Of a stretch of 64,000 nucleotides of DNA, positions 25,431-34,915 are shown piece after piece. A model generated the notes under the pieces. The model was not told the origin of the DNA. It searched no databases and worked only from the letters and a program-made list of their open reading frames with translations. Numbering within the stretch: position 1 is the stretch's first letter; each line of letters begins with the position of its first letter. Both the position numbers and the translations under genes were made by a program. The DNA lies in assembly GCA_000621905.1 (NCBI GenBank), contig JHXB01000002.1:124001-188000 (forward strand), written 5' to 3'. The DNA comes from Lachnospiraceae bacterium NC2004. Its GTDB lineage: Bacteria; Bacillota; Clostridia; Lachnospirales; Lachnospiraceae.

Positions 25431-27017
25431 ATGGCTTACCAGGCTTTATATAGAAAATGGCGTCCTGACAACTTTAATGATGTCAAAGGTCAGGACCATA
25501 TTGTCACTACCTTGAGGAATCAGGTGACATCTGCCCATATTGGGCATGCGTATCTTATGAATGGTACGAGAGGTACGGGTAAGACTACGATTGCCAAGAT
25601 ATTTGCCAAGGCTATTAACTGTGAGAACCCTATGCCGGATGGAAGTCCTTGTAATGAATGTCACATTTGCAAGGCAATTACTGAGCAGAGGTATCCTTTT
25701 GTTCACGAGATAGATGCGGCGTCCAACAACGGCGTTGAAAATGTCAGAGATATTATTAATAATATAGTCTACAGCCCGACAGAGGGTAAGTATATTGTGT
25801 ACATAATAGACGAGGCTCACATGCTCTCTACCAGTGCATTTAACGCACTTTTAAAGACGTTAGAGGAGCCACCTTCGTATGCAGTATTTATCCTGGCGAC
25901 TACCGACCCTGAGAAGTTGCCTATTACGATTCTTTCAAGGTGTCAGAGATACGATTTTAAGCGTATTACAATAGAGACCATAACAGCACGACTTAGTGAG
26001 CTTATGGTCAATGAAGGCATCAGCGTAACAGATGACGCGCTCAAATATGTCGCAAGGGCAGCGGACGGCTCAATGCGTGACGCTTTGTCTTTGCTTGACC
26101 AATGTATATCATTTTATCTTGGTCAGGAGCTTGATCTTGCCAAGGTATGTGAGGTCTTAGGGGCAGTTAACATCGAGGTGCTCTCTAAGCTTTTTAATAA
26201 CATAACGGATTCTGATGTCAAAAGCCTTATGAATTACATTGAGCAGCTTGTCATGGAAGGCAGAGAGATGACGAGTCTTGTCAATGATTTTGTGGCATAT
26301 CTTAGAAATCTTCTTGTTACCAAGGAGTCGCCTGATGTCACTGAACTTAAGGAGCTGCCTAAAGAACAGTACGACATCATAATGAATGACTCGGCTAAAG
26401 TAGATTTAGAAACACTTATCAGATATATAAGGGTTTGTTCGGAATTATCCGGCAAATTAAAGATATCCACACAGAAGCGTATAGATGTTGAAGTGGCATT
26501 TATCAAACTTGCCAAACCGCAGATGGAGACCGATATAGGTAGCCTTCATTCTAGGATTAAGGAACTTGAAAAGGAAGTAGAAGACCTTAAGAGCATGATA
26601 TCTAACGGTCTGAGTGTTGCGCCTCAAGTTGCTGCTACAACTTCCGCAGTTGAGGAAGAGGAACATATAACGCTTAAAGAAGCGATAAAAGATCTTCAAC
26701 CGGCGGATCAAGCTACAATTGAGAAGCTTGTAAGGAATTATAACGAATTTAGGGAAGCGTTGAATGAGGTTTCACCGGTCACTAATCAGACCTTAAATGT
26801 TGCTAAAGTGAGTGTGTCAGAGAATCCGGGAGAGATTAAGTTTATCTTTGGTCATAAGACAGCTCTTCTTACAGCGGAGACTAACAAGGATGCATTTGTC
26901 AAGGTACTTAGTGACTTTACCGGAAGAGATGTTAAAGTTGCGCTTGTACAGGGGAATTTTGAAGACCAGAGCAAGAAATATCGGGATCTCATAAAATGTG
27001 AGATTGAGGAACAATGA
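25431..27017 (+). CDS. dnaX: DNA polymerase III subunits gamma and tau
   Basis: A 528-aa clamp-loader ATPase. It has Walker A GTRGTGKTT (45-53), a zinc module with Cys64, Cys74, Cys77 and Cys80, Walker B DEAHML (about 126-131) and the SRC motif (ILSRCQRYDF). Domain III and a tau-type tail continue to the end. No slippery A-run is obvious, so whether a separate gamma is made is unclear. Order dnaX-ybaB-recR is the conserved bacterial arrangement. Confidence 0.97.
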   Translation: MAYQALYRKWRPDNFNDVKGQDHIVTTLRNQVTSAHIGHAYLMNGTRGTGKTTIAKIFAKAINCENPMPDGSPCNECHICKAITEQRYPFVHEIDAASNNGVENVRDIINNIVYSPTEGKYIVYIIDEAHMLSTSAFNALLKTLEEPPSYAVFILATTDPEKLPITILSRCQRYDFKRITIETITARLSELMVNEGISVTDDALKYVARAADGSMRDALSLLDQCISFYLGQELDLAKVCEVLGAVNIEVLSKLFNNITDSDVKSLMNYIEQLVMEGREMTSLVNDFVAYLRNLLVTKESPDVTELKELPKEQYDIIMNDSAKVDLETLIRYIRVCSELSGKLKISTQKRIDVEVAFIKLAKPQMETDIGSLHSRIKELEKEVEDLKSMISNGLSVAPQVAATTSAVEEEEHITLKEAIKDLQPADQATIEKLVRNYNEFREALNEVSPVTNQTLNVAKVSVSENPGEIKFIFGHKTALLTAETNKDAFVKVLSDFTGRDVKVALVQGNFEDQSKKYRDLIKCEIEEQ

Positions 27018-27080
27018 TTATATACTTTTTATCAAAAAAGAGTTATACTATAAGATAGTACAATTAGGAGGTATTTATTG

Positions 27081-27419
27081 ATGGCTAAACGTGGAGGCTT
27101 TCAGGGTGGTATGCCCGGCAATATGAATAATCTTATGAAGCAGGCTCAGCGTATGCAGAGACAGATGGAGGAGAAACAGGGTGAGCTTGAGAATGCTACA
27201 TATGAGGCTTCATCAGGCGGCGGAGTTGTTAATGTAACCGTATCAGGTAAGCGTGAGATTCTTTCAATCAAGATGAAGGAAGAGGTAGTAGATCCTGATG
27301 ATATCGAGATGCTTGAGGATCTTTTGGTTACTGCTATCAACGAGGCAATGCGCAAGGTTGATGCTGCATCAGAGGCAGCTATGAGCGGTATTACCGGCGG
27401 ACTTAATCTGCCATTTTAG
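27081..27419 (+). CDS. YbaB/EbfC nucleoid-associated protein
   Basis: A 112-aa DNA-binding dimer that usually lies between dnaX and recR. The N-terminus is Gly/Met-rich; the core SSGGGVVNVTVSGKREILSIKM and DLLVTAINEAMRK match the family. The start is ATG 27081 with TAGGAGG upstream rather than the adjacent TTG 27078. The stop is TAG. Confidence 0.95.
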   Translation: MAKRGGFQGGMPGNMNNLMKQAQRMQRQMEEKQGELENATYEASSGGGVVNVTVSGKREILSIKMKEEVVDPDDIEMLEDLLVTAINEAMRKVDAASEAAMSGITGGLNLPF

Positions 27420-27436
27420 TCTGAGGAAGGATTGAG

Positions 27437-28036
27437 ATGGATTATTATAGTTCATATATTACCAAGCTTATTGAAGAGTTTTCGAGACTTCCAGGTATAG
27501 GAAGCAAGAATGCTCAAAGACTTGCCTTTCATGTGCTTAATATGCCTAAAGAGCAGGTTAAGCATTTAGCTGATGCTATTGTTTCCGCTAAGGAGAATGT
27601 TCACTATTGTTCATGCTGCTGTACTCTTACAGACAAGGATATCTGTCCGATTTGTGCGAGTGAGAAGAGAGATCATTCCACTATCATGGTGGTTGAGACA
27701 TCAAGAGATCTTGCGGCATATGAGAGAACTAACCAGTACGACGGCGTTTATCACGTCCTTCAGGGGGCGATTGATCCGATGAAGGGTGTCGGAGTAGCGG
27801 ACATAAGGCTTAAGGAGCTTGTAAAGAGGTTAGAGAGTGACGAGGTTAAAGAAGTTATCGTTGCGACTAACCTAGGTGTTGAGGGTGATGCAACTGCATT
27901 ATATTTAAGAAATCTTATTAAGCCGCTAGGCGTTAAGGTTTCAAGGATTGCCAGCGGTGTACCCGTAGGTGGCGATCTTGAATATATTGATGAGGTTACG
28001 CTGCTTAGAGCTCTTAATGGAAGAGTCGAGCAGTGA
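27437..28036 (+). CDS. recR: Recombination mediator protein RecR
   Basis: A 199-aa protein of RecFOR-type recombinational repair. It shows an N-terminal helix-hairpin-helix (SRLPGIGSKNAQRLAFH), a four-Cys zinc finger (CSCCCTLTDKDICPIC) and a Toprim domain starting at MVVETSRDLAAYE. It starts 18 bp after ybaB and is cotranscribed with it. Confidence 0.97.
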   Translation: MDYYSSYITKLIEEFSRLPGIGSKNAQRLAFHVLNMPKEQVKHLADAIVSAKENVHYCSCCCTLTDKDICPICASEKRDHSTIMVVETSRDLAAYERTNQYDGVYHVLQGAIDPMKGVGVADIRLKELVKRLESDEVKEVIVATNLGVEGDATALYLRNLIKPLGVKVSRIASGVPVGGDLEYIDEVTLLRALNGRVEQ

Positions 28037-28065
28037 CTTATAATAAATAATATGGAGGTATGGAT

Positions 28066-29142
28066 ATGAAAAGAATTGGTATGTTAACCAGCGGCGGAGA
28101 TTGTCAGGCACTTAACGCTACCATGAGAGGTGTTGTTAAGGGACTTACCAATCTCTACAAGAAGGATGTTGAGATATACGGTTTCCTTCAGGGGTATAGA
28201 GGCTTGATGAGAGATGAGTATAAGCTCCTTAAGTCAGAGGATTTTTCGGGTATACTTACTAAGGGCGGAACTATACTCGGAAGCTCGCGTCAGCCATTTA
28301 AACAGATGGGTATTCCTACAGAGGATGGAATTGATAAGGTTCCGGCTATGATAGATACATACAAGAAGCACAAGCTTGATTGTCTTGTTGTATTAGGTGG
28401 TAACGGTTCCCAGAAGACTGCCAATCTCTTGAGTGAGAACGGTTTAAATGTTATCGGTCTTCCTAAGACTATTGACAACGACCTTTGGGGAACAGATATG
28501 ACATTTGGTTTTCAGAGTGCTGTTGATATAGCTACCGAAGCTATTGACTGTATTCATACCACAGCGTCTTCTCATAACCGTATCTTTATCGTAGAAGTTA
28601 TGGGACATAAGGTAGGATGGATTACTCTTCACGCAGGTATTGCGGGTGGAGCTGACATCATCCTTCTTCCTGAGATTCCATATGATATCAAGAAAGTTTG
28701 CGATGCGCTTGACAAGAGAACTGAGCAGGGCAAGGGCTTCTCTATTCTTGCAGTTGCTGAGGGCGCTATATCTAAGGAGGTTGCTAAGCTTCCTAAGAAG
28801 GAGCGCAAGAAGATTATTGCTGAGAGAAAGTATCCTTCTGTAGCTTACGAGATTGCAGAGCAGATTAGAGACTACTCAGGCAAGGAAGTAAGAGTTACGG
28901 TTCCGGGTCATACCCAGCGTGGTGGTAGCCCTGATCCGTTTGACAGAGTACTTTCAAGCAGATTCGGAGCGTATGCGGCAGAACTTATCAAGAAGCAGGA
29001 GTATGGTCAGCTTGTTGTATTAAAGGGCAGCGAAGTTACTTCAATTCCGCTTTCAGAGAGTGCCGGCAAGCTTAAGTACGTTTCACCTGACGATGATATA
29101 GTACATGATGCAAGACTTCTTGGAATTTCATTTGGTGATTGA
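28066..29142 (+). CDS. pfkA: 6-phosphofructokinase
   Basis: A 358-aa glycolytic enzyme that phosphorylates fructose-6-phosphate. Motifs are the N-terminal TSGGDCQALNA, the phosphoryl-donor loop GGNGS and the catalytic PKTIDND. The combination of Gly in GGNGS (ATP-type) and Lys in PKTIDND (typical of PPi-type) marks the mixed group often annotated as ATP-dependent 'group III'. The donor should therefore not be assumed. ATG 28066 is spaced correctly from GGAGG; ATG 28060 is too close. Confidence 0.93.
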   Translation: MKRIGMLTSGGDCQALNATMRGVVKGLTNLYKKDVEIYGFLQGYRGLMRDEYKLLKSEDFSGILTKGGTILGSSRQPFKQMGIPTEDGIDKVPAMIDTYKKHKLDCLVVLGGNGSQKTANLLSENGLNVIGLPKTIDNDLWGTDMTFGFQSAVDIATEAIDCIHTTASSHNRIFIVEVMGHKVGWITLHAGIAGGADIILLPEIPYDIKKVCDALDKRTEQGKGFSILAVAEGAISKEVAKLPKKERKKIIAERKYPSVAYEIAEQIRDYSGKEVRVTVPGHTQRGGSPDPFDRVLSSRFGAYAAELIKKQEYGQLVVLKGSEVTSIPLSESAGKLKYVSPDDDIVHDARLLGISFGD

Positions 29143-29150
29143 TAATTATT

Positions 29151-29186
29151 ACTCAGCCTGCGAGTTGTCTTGCAGGCTGAGTTTCT
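29151..29186 (+). terminator. Terminator after the phosphofructokinase gene
   Basis: An 11-bp perfect stem (ACTCAGCCTGC / GCAGGCTGAGT) with a 10-nt loop and a short TTTCT tail. Confidence 0.8.
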
Positions 29187-29214
29187 ATAATGATTGTTGG
29201 TAAGGAGCTATCAT

Positions 29215-32200
29215 ATGGGTAAAAAGAGAAGAATAGCGGTCCTTATGGGACAACCGGAAGAAGAATACCAGTCTCGTTTTTCAAAAGGCTTTATTAATCA
29301 CGCACACAGAAACGATTATGATGTGTGTGTGTTTGCTATGTTTCTTAAATATCAGGAGAATGAGGTTAAAGAGAAAGCGGAGTCTAATATCTTTAACCTT
29401 ATTAATTATGACCTTTTTGATGGCATTGTAATCCTAAAGGATACGATTCAGACGACAGGTGTTGCTGATCAATTAGAGGAGCGACTTCATTCGTCTTACG
29501 ATAAGCCTGTTATTGTCATTGAAAGTGAGAGCAAGTACTTTGATACCATTAGTTCTAATGGATATTTGGGTATGTATAACATGGTTTCTCATATGATCGA
29601 GGAACATGGATATAAGAAGATTGTATTTTTGGGTGGAAAGAAGTGGCACAAGCATTCTATCGAGAGAGTGAATGCATATAAGGCTGCCATGAAAGATCAC
29701 GGTATCAGCTTTGATGAAGCTAAGGATATAATGTATGGCGATTTCTGGTACAAGAGTGGTGAGCAGTGTGCTGACAAGCTTTTGATGAATCGTGATAACC
29801 TTCCGGAGGCGGTAGTTTGCGCCAATGACTGTATGGCTATTGGGTTGGCTAGAGTTTTGGCTAAGGAGGGAATCAGAATTCCGGAGGATATTGCTATTGC
29901 CGGATATGATGCTACTGAGGAGGGCAGGACGAGTCCCGTTCCTATCACTTCGGTTTCTGTTCCGTCTTATGAATGTGGTAAATATGCATTTGATTACATA
30001 GATTCTAAGATTAGAAATTTTGAAATTGAAGAGAAAGAGATAGTCGGAAGCATTTCCATTGGTGAGAGCTGTGGATGTGAGAGTGCCAATGATTATCTTA
30101 TTTCCGAGCGAAGAACTACCTGGAGTACAGATGTTTCAAGAGGTGGTTTCCTTTCAGCTATTAACAGCATGCCTGATGATCTTTTGTTACAGAATAACCT
30201 TATGGATTATCTTGGCACAGTGTATTCTTATGCATACCAGATCAGTGGTGTGAAGAGTTTTCATTTGTGTCTTAATTCTGCATGGCGCAATATGGATGAG
30301 GATTATAGGATATCCTGCAGAAATGATGGCTATTCCGATGAGATGATTTATGCAATCAAGTACAATAACGATGGTATGAATGGCTTAATTGGATTAGATG
30401 AAACATTTAAAGTTAAAGATATTCTTCCTGATTTGTTAGAAGACAGCGATGAGGCTAGAGTTTTCTTCTTTGAGCCTATATTCTATGAAGATCAATGCTA
30501 CGGCTATGCGGCAATAGGATGGGGAGAGAACGGTTTCTACGCAGATGACTCGTCAAGACTTTGGATGGGAACTGTTTCCCGTGGTTTTGAGATGCTTAGA
30601 AGGACCACCGTTCTTAATTCGTTATTAAAGGTTGCTGAGACTCAGACACAGGCGAGAAAGTTCGATAACATACTTAATGCTGTTATGGAGAATTTAAGTG
30701 ACGAGGAGAAGGGTGAACTTAAGCTTGTTGAACATATATTAGATGACAACCTTTTAAAATACCATTTTCAGCCTATTGTCAATACGAAGGATGGAAGTAT
30801 CTACTCGTATGAGGCTTTGATGAGAGCTGATACGGAGCAGTGGATTTCACCACTTTCTATTATCAAGTACGCTAACATTCTTAACAGGATTAACGACGTT
30901 GAGAAAGCGACGTTTATGAACGTGTTGAATATTGTCAGCGACAAGAAGGATTTGTTTAAGGATCGCAAGGTGTTTATAAACAGTATTCCTGGTGTGAGAG
31001 TCAGCGACGAAGATTTATCACATATTGAGGGTATGTTAAAATCATGCGCGGATACAGCTGTTGTGGAGCTTACGGAAGAGGCAGAACTTAGTGATGATGA
31101 GCTTGAGAAGACCAAGAATTTCTTCAAGATGCTTAATATTCAGACTGCGGTAGATGATTACGGAACCGGTTATTCCAATGTTACTAACTTATTAAGATAT
31201 ATGCCTGATTATGTTAAGATTGACAGATCACTTCTTACTAATATTCACAATGAGCCACAGAAGCAGCATTTTGTAAGAGAGATTATTGAATATTGTCACG
31301 ATAACAATATTATGGCTTTGGCAGAGGGTGTTGAGACTACTGAGGAGCTTCAGAAGGTTATTCATCTCGGAGCCGATCTTATACAGGGTTACTACACCGC
31401 TAAGCCTAATGAAGAGATCATTCCAAAGATTGATGACAAGGTTAGAAATGAGATAAAGAGGTATAGACAAGAGTTTGTTGACGGTGTATCAAGAGGCGGA
31501 TATATAGCCGGTAAGTCAGGTCGTATTTCTCTTAGTAAGCTTGTTAAAGACGGATGTACTGACATCGTTGTCGGTGAAGGTAACATGGTATACAATGACC
31601 TTAATATCGTTGGTACGCCGGGCACTAAGACCAATATTCATTTGATAATTAATCCTGATTATAAAGGTAGAATTCAATTAGAAAATGTATTCTTTACCAA
31701 CTCTAAGAATCAACCTTCGATAGAGATTTCGGAAGGTGCTGATGTAACCTTGATTCTTAAGGGTGTTAATGTTCTAAAAAACGGCGGAATACAGGTTAAA
31801 GAAAATGCATCCCTTACATTAGAAGGTGACGGAGATATGGAGATTACTGTTGATTCTAATGAATACTATGCAATAGGCAATGACATGAATTCTAAGCATG
31901 GAGATATATTCTTCAAGCATGACGGCAAGGTCAAGATTCGTTCTAACGGTATGAAGGGCGTGTGTATAGGTTCCGGATTCGGAGGTAATATTTCGGTTAC
32001 AAGCGGGCAGTTTATTATCGATTCAAGTGGCGTGAGCGCTGTTGTAATCGGAGCATATACAAGTGATGTTAACATGAATATCACCAGCTGTCTGATGGAA
32101 TCGGAGATTTCGGTGACGGATGGTGTGTTTATTGGAAGCCACGATGGTGATGTGAATATTACTATGTCTAAGGCACGAGTAGAGTCTTATGTTGGCGGTC

Positions 32201-32574
32201 AGAAGATGGCAGTTGTTGGAACTATTAATGGAAAAAAGGCTGATGTTGCTTTACGAGAGATGAGTATCGAAGCCGGAATCAGGTCTGATGATTCAACTTG
32301 CTTAGGTGCTAATTACGGAGAGAGTAATATTTTAATTGACAAGGTGGGAATGAACATTGACTCGATGGGTAAGAGAGCTCTTATATTTGGTGGACACGAT
32401 CAGTATACCAGGGTTGAGATGAGGAACTCTCACATGAAGACGAAGGTACATAATACTTTAGACTTAGATACTTACGCTAAGAAAGAAGACTTCGTAATCA
32501 TCAACAGTCGTGGCAAGTTCCTGATTAATGATGAGCCTTTAGAAAGAGATATGATTTACGATATCAAGATATAA
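29215..32574 (+). CDS. LacI-type sensor / EAL phosphodiesterase / beta-helix protein
   Basis: A 1,119-aa cytoplasmic protein with an unusual order of parts. Residues about 1-290 are a LacI/GalR-type periplasmic-binding-like ligand domain without the helix-turn-helix. About 290-505 is an unassigned region. About 510-755 is an EAL domain with EALMRAD, FINSIP, VVELTEE, VDDYGTG, VKIDRS, AEGVET and IQGYY, so the c-di-GMP hydrolysis residues look intact. From about 770 to the end the sequence is repetitive and beta-rich, like a right-handed parallel beta-helix. It probably adjusts c-di-GMP in response to a sugar-like ligand. Start 29215 follows AAGGAG; 29194 lies upstream of it. Confidence 0.85.
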   Translation: MGKKRRIAVLMGQPEEEYQSRFSKGFINHAHRNDYDVCVFAMFLKYQENEVKEKAESNIFNLINYDLFDGIVILKDTIQTTGVADQLEERLHSSYDKPVIVIESESKYFDTISSNGYLGMYNMVSHMIEEHGYKKIVFLGGKKWHKHSIERVNAYKAAMKDHGISFDEAKDIMYGDFWYKSGEQCADKLLMNRDNLPEAVVCANDCMAIGLARVLAKEGIRIPEDIAIAGYDATEEGRTSPVPITSVSVPSYECGKYAFDYIDSKIRNFEIEEKEIVGSISIGESCGCESANDYLISERRTTWSTDVSRGGFLSAINSMPDDLLLQNNLMDYLGTVYSYAYQISGVKSFHLCLNSAWRNMDEDYRISCRNDGYSDEMIYAIKYNNDGMNGLIGLDETFKVKDILPDLLEDSDEARVFFFEPIFYEDQCYGYAAIGWGENGFYADDSSRLWMGTVSRGFEMLRRTTVLNSLLKVAETQTQARKFDNILNAVMENLSDEEKGELKLVEHILDDNLLKYHFQPIVNTKDGSIYSYEALMRADTEQWISPLSIIKYANILNRINDVEKATFMNVLNIVSDKKDLFKDRKVFINSIPGVRVSDEDLSHIEGMLKSCADTAVVELTEEAELSDDELEKTKNFFKMLNIQTAVDDYGTGYSNVTNLLRYMPDYVKIDRSLLTNIHNEPQKQHFVREIIEYCHDNNIMALAEGVETTEELQKVIHLGADLIQGYYTAKPNEEIIPKIDDKVRNEIKRYRQEFVDGVSRGGYIAGKSGRISLSKLVKDGCTDIVVGEGNMVYNDLNIVGTPGTKTNIHLIINPDYKGRIQLENVFFTNSKNQPSIEISEGADVTLILKGVNVLKNGGIQVKENASLTLEGDGDMEITVDSNEYYAIGNDMNSKHGDIFFKHDGKVKIRSNGMKGVCIGSGFGGNISVTSGQFIIDSSGVSAVVIGAYTSDVNMNITSCLMESEISVTDGVFIGSHDGDVNITMSKARVESYVGGQKMAVVGTINGKKADVALREMSIEAGIRSDDSTCLGANYGESNILIDKVGMNIDSMGKRALIFGGHDQYTRVEMRNSHMKTKVHNTLDLDTYAKKEDFVIINSRGKFLINDEPLERDMIYDIKI

Positions 32575-32578
32575 TGGT

Positions 32579-32609
32579 TAGCGGCGATTGATAATCGCCG
32601 CTATTTTTC
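32579..32609 (+). terminator. Terminator after the EAL gene
   Basis: A 10-bp stem (TAGCGGCGAT / ATCGCCGCTA) followed by TTTTTCTG. Confidence 0.88.
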
Positions 32610-32645
32610 TGCTGTTTTTAAAAGTATTTAAAAACTTTTCTCTAG

Positions 32646-32679
32646 TGTTACGCTTTTGTTATATGCAACATGTTATTAT
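32646..32679 (+). promoter_or_regulatory. SARP-type direct-repeat promoter A (CvpA-like gene)
   Basis: TGTTACGCTTTTGTTAT (32646-32662), 11 bp, then TATTAT (32674-32679). Two TGTTA half-sites start 11 bp apart and replace the -35 element. Copy 1 of six with identical geometry in the window. Confidence 0.75.
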
Positions 32680-32703
32680 GTAATCACAATAGTACTAATG
32701 ATT

Positions 32704-32757
32704 GACCGGGGAGTTATATAAACCCTATAATCCCAAAAAGCAATTTGCTTCCCGGTC
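32704..32757 (+). other. Structured 5' leader, possible three-way junction RNA
   Basis: The leader between promoter A and the CvpA-like gene can close with GACCGGG (32704-32710) and CCCGGTC (32751-32757). Inside are two small hairpins: GGAGTTATA with TATAATCC (about 32710-32733) and AAGCA with TGCTT (about 32738-32750). The GGG can alternatively pair with the inner CCC. It does not match a riboswitch class that I recognise. Confidence 0.4.
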
Positions 32758-32840
32758 GTATCTACCTAAATAATAAACTTGAAGTATTAATTGATAGATT
32801 GTAACAGATAATCATTTATTATTAAATGGAGGTGGCCGTT

Positions 32841-33671
32841 ATGAACGCACTCACAATTATAGTAATCGGTGTAATCGCAGTTGGTATGATGGTTGGATAT
32901 GTAAAGGTTTTTGCAAGAAGATTTTTAGGATTGATTATTACCCTGTTCGCATTGGTTCACACAATTTATTATGGGCCAACACTTGCTCAGTACATAATTG
33001 ATAACACCAAGATAGATAATGCCGTAGAGAAGAAGATAAGTGCATTTGTTCAGAGTGACATCAACACTAAAGTTGCAAGAGATATAAGCATTGCAACCGG
33101 GGTTGCTTCTGATAAGGTTTCTGTAAAGAAGATTAATAAGGCAGCGAAGGCAACCTACTATGTTGACCCAATGCAGAGTGCAAGGGCTAACATTTTTAGA
33201 TATGCAGGCTTCCCGACAACAATCAACAACATGCTTGTAGCAACAGCTGAGAAGTATGACAGAATGTACATCAAAGAAGACAATTTCGCAGACTATGTAG
33301 CAATCTTCATCGTAGAAAGAATCGTTAAGATAGCAAGTGACTTGGCAATATTCTTAATCATAGTTATAGGCTTCCAGATTTCATTAGCATGGTTAGAGCG
33401 CAATAAAGAGAGCAATGTCAAGTTAATCGGTAATATCCACAAGGTTGGAGGTGCCTGCCTCGGAGGATTTACGTCAATGTTAATTATCTGGATACTTCTT
33501 GCAGGATTAGAAGTAATCCCTTCCAATATTAAGACAGATGTTTCAAAGCAGATCGATGACAGTATAGTATTAACAGCAATTCAAGATAATAACTTGGTGA
33601 TGTCAATGTGCAAGAACACCGACATCACCAAGGATACCGTAGGTGAGATAATCACCGACCACCTTAACTAA
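32841..33671 (+). CDS. CvpA-like multi-pass membrane protein
   Basis: A 276-aa membrane protein with helices near 3-20, 25-45, 150-170 and 195-220 and an extracytoplasmic loop of roughly 100 residues between the second and third. The arrangement resembles CvpA-family proteins (linked to colicin V production and envelope functions), but similarity is weak. GGAGGT lies just before ATG 32841; the GTG/ATG codons at 32826 overlap that site. It is driven by regulon promoter A, so it may serve the T4SS-like system. Confidence 0.65.
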   Translation: MNALTIIVIGVIAVGMMVGYVKVFARRFLGLIITLFALVHTIYYGPTLAQYIIDNTKIDNAVEKKISAFVQSDINTKVARDISIATGVASDKVSVKKINKAAKATYYVDPMQSARANIFRYAGFPTTINNMLVATAEKYDRMYIKEDNFADYVAIFIVERIVKIASDLAIFLIIVIGFQISLAWLERNKESNVKLIGNIHKVGGACLGGFTSMLIIWILLAGLEVIPSNIKTDVSKQIDDSIVLTAIQDNNLVMSMCKNTDITKDTVGEIITDHLN

Positions 33672-33686
33672 CATAGAATACTCCAT

Positions 33687-33726
33687 AGTCCTGTCGATTT
33701 CGTCGCACTTTGGCAGGGCTTTTTTT
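33687..33726 (+). terminator. Terminator after the CvpA-like gene
   Basis: A 7-bp stem (AGTCCTG / CAGGGCT, one G-U) with a 20-nt loop, followed directly by a run of six T. Confidence 0.6.
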
Positions 33727-33771
33727 GTTTGCTCAGGGGACAGGCTCTGTGTTCATACGCTAAGTTAATCG

Positions 33772-33800
33772 TTGTCCCTTTTATGGCGATGTGATAAAAT
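33772..33800 (+). promoter_or_regulatory. Sigma-A promoter of the lysozyme-like gene
   Basis: TTGTCC (33772-33777), a 17-bp spacer and TAAAAT (33795-33800), 35 bp before the start codon. It lacks the SARP-type repeats. Confidence 0.55.
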
Positions 33801-33835
33801 ATAAGGTGCGATATTTTACGAAAGGGATGCATATA

Positions 33836-34915
33836 ATGAGTGATTCTCAAAGGACAAGATACGAAGACTCAAGCGAGAGAAGAGTAAGGCAGATGCGCAA
33901 ACGCTACAGCAGGCGAAGAGCATTTGTCAAGCGTGTAAGACGCTTTATCAGAAGTCATTCTAAGGGTAACTCTAAGAGAGCTGAAGAGTTTAGAAGAAGA
34001 GATGACGAGAGATTAGAATATGCCGAATTAAGATCGAGAAATCGCCTTAAAATGATAGAGGAGCACATGAGAAATGCTTCTAAGCTTACGAGGATAAGGT
34101 ACATTGTCGGATGCGGCATTGTATTGATAGTGATAGCATTTGCATTGGAATTGTTTCTTGAAGACACTATGCTTAGACGAAGCGGATTGATTGAGAATAC
34201 TCCTTTGGAGAAGATTGTGGAGGCGTTACCATCTAAGGAATACAAGGACTACGGTGATGTCACTGAAGATGAGATACTTTGGAAGAAACTTATGAAGCAT
34301 TTTGACAATAACAAGACAGCTACTCTTGGTGTTATGTGCAACCTTAATTCGGAGTCAAGATTTAAGGCTAACAATCTTGAAGATTACAACAATGAGCTTT
34401 GGGAGATGGATGACGAGGAATACACCAAGAAAGTTAACGATAAGATTATCGATAAGCAGGATTTCTTAGAATCAAGGAATCTTGAATATACCAATGGTTA
34501 TTACAACCAGTACAATGAGTGGGTCAATGTTGACGGTGGATATGGTTACGGTCAGTATACGGCCTACGGCAAGAAGGAAGGATTATATCAGTACGCAGAG
34601 CAATGGTTTGGTCCTGATGGCAAAGGAGAGAAGTACAAGTTTAATATAGCCGATCCGGAGATGCAGGCAAGCTACATCGTTCATTTGCTCGAATCAGATG
34701 AATATAAATCGATGGATAAGGAGATAAGAAATGCCAAGACGGTAGTAGACGCTTGCTATATATGGCTTAAGAAATATGAGATTCCATACGATCCGTATAA
34801 CGACGGATACTACACGCTTGCATTTGACAGAGCGTACGCCAAGGATGCGATAGAAGCTTCCTGCGACGCTACCCCTAAGAAGAGCGATAAGAACGGAGAC
34901 ACTGATAATGAATAG
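33836..34915 (+). CDS. Membrane-anchored phage-lysozyme-like peptidoglycan hydrolase
   Basis: A 359-aa protein. An Arg/Lys-rich cytoplasmic tail (1-85) precedes one membrane helix (about 88-108). The external part includes a domain (about 145-290) like 'phage tail lysozyme': LGVMCNLNSESRF with candidate catalytic Glu173, and GYGYGQYTAYGKK, analogous to the GxxQWT segment. A muralytic enzyme tethered to the membrane is what Gram-positive conjugation systems use to open the wall (VirB1/CwlT role), so it may serve the T4SS downstream; this is inference. ATG 33836 lies after AAAGGGA. The stop is TAG and overlaps the next gene. Confidence 0.75.
   Translation: MSDSQRTRYEDSSERRVRQMRKRYSRRRAFVKRVRRFIRSHSKGNSKRAEEFRRRDDERLEYAELRSRNRLKMIEEHMRNASKLTRIRYIVGCGIVLIVIAFALELFLEDTMLRRSGLIENTPLEKIVEALPSKEYKDYGDVTEDEILWKKLMKHFDNNKTATLGVMCNLNSESRFKANNLEDYNNELWEMDDEEYTKKVNDKIIDKQDFLESRNLEYTNGYYNQYNEWVNVDGGYGYGQYTAYGKKEGLYQYAEQWFGPDGKGEKYKFNIADPEMQASYIVHLLESDEYKSMDKEIRNAKTVVDACYIWLKKYEIPYDPYNDGYYTLAFDRAYAKDAIEASCDATPKKSDKNGDTDNE

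Noticed and set aside
25431-27017. Programmed frameshift in dnaX producing a short gamma subunit
   Set aside because: No A-rich slippery heptamer with a following hairpin was found on reading the gene.
32704-32757. Known c-di-GMP riboswitch in the leader, tempting because of the EAL gene upstream
   Set aside because: The conserved core sequences of the c-di-GMP-I and -II classes are not recognisable, so only a generic structured leader is reported.
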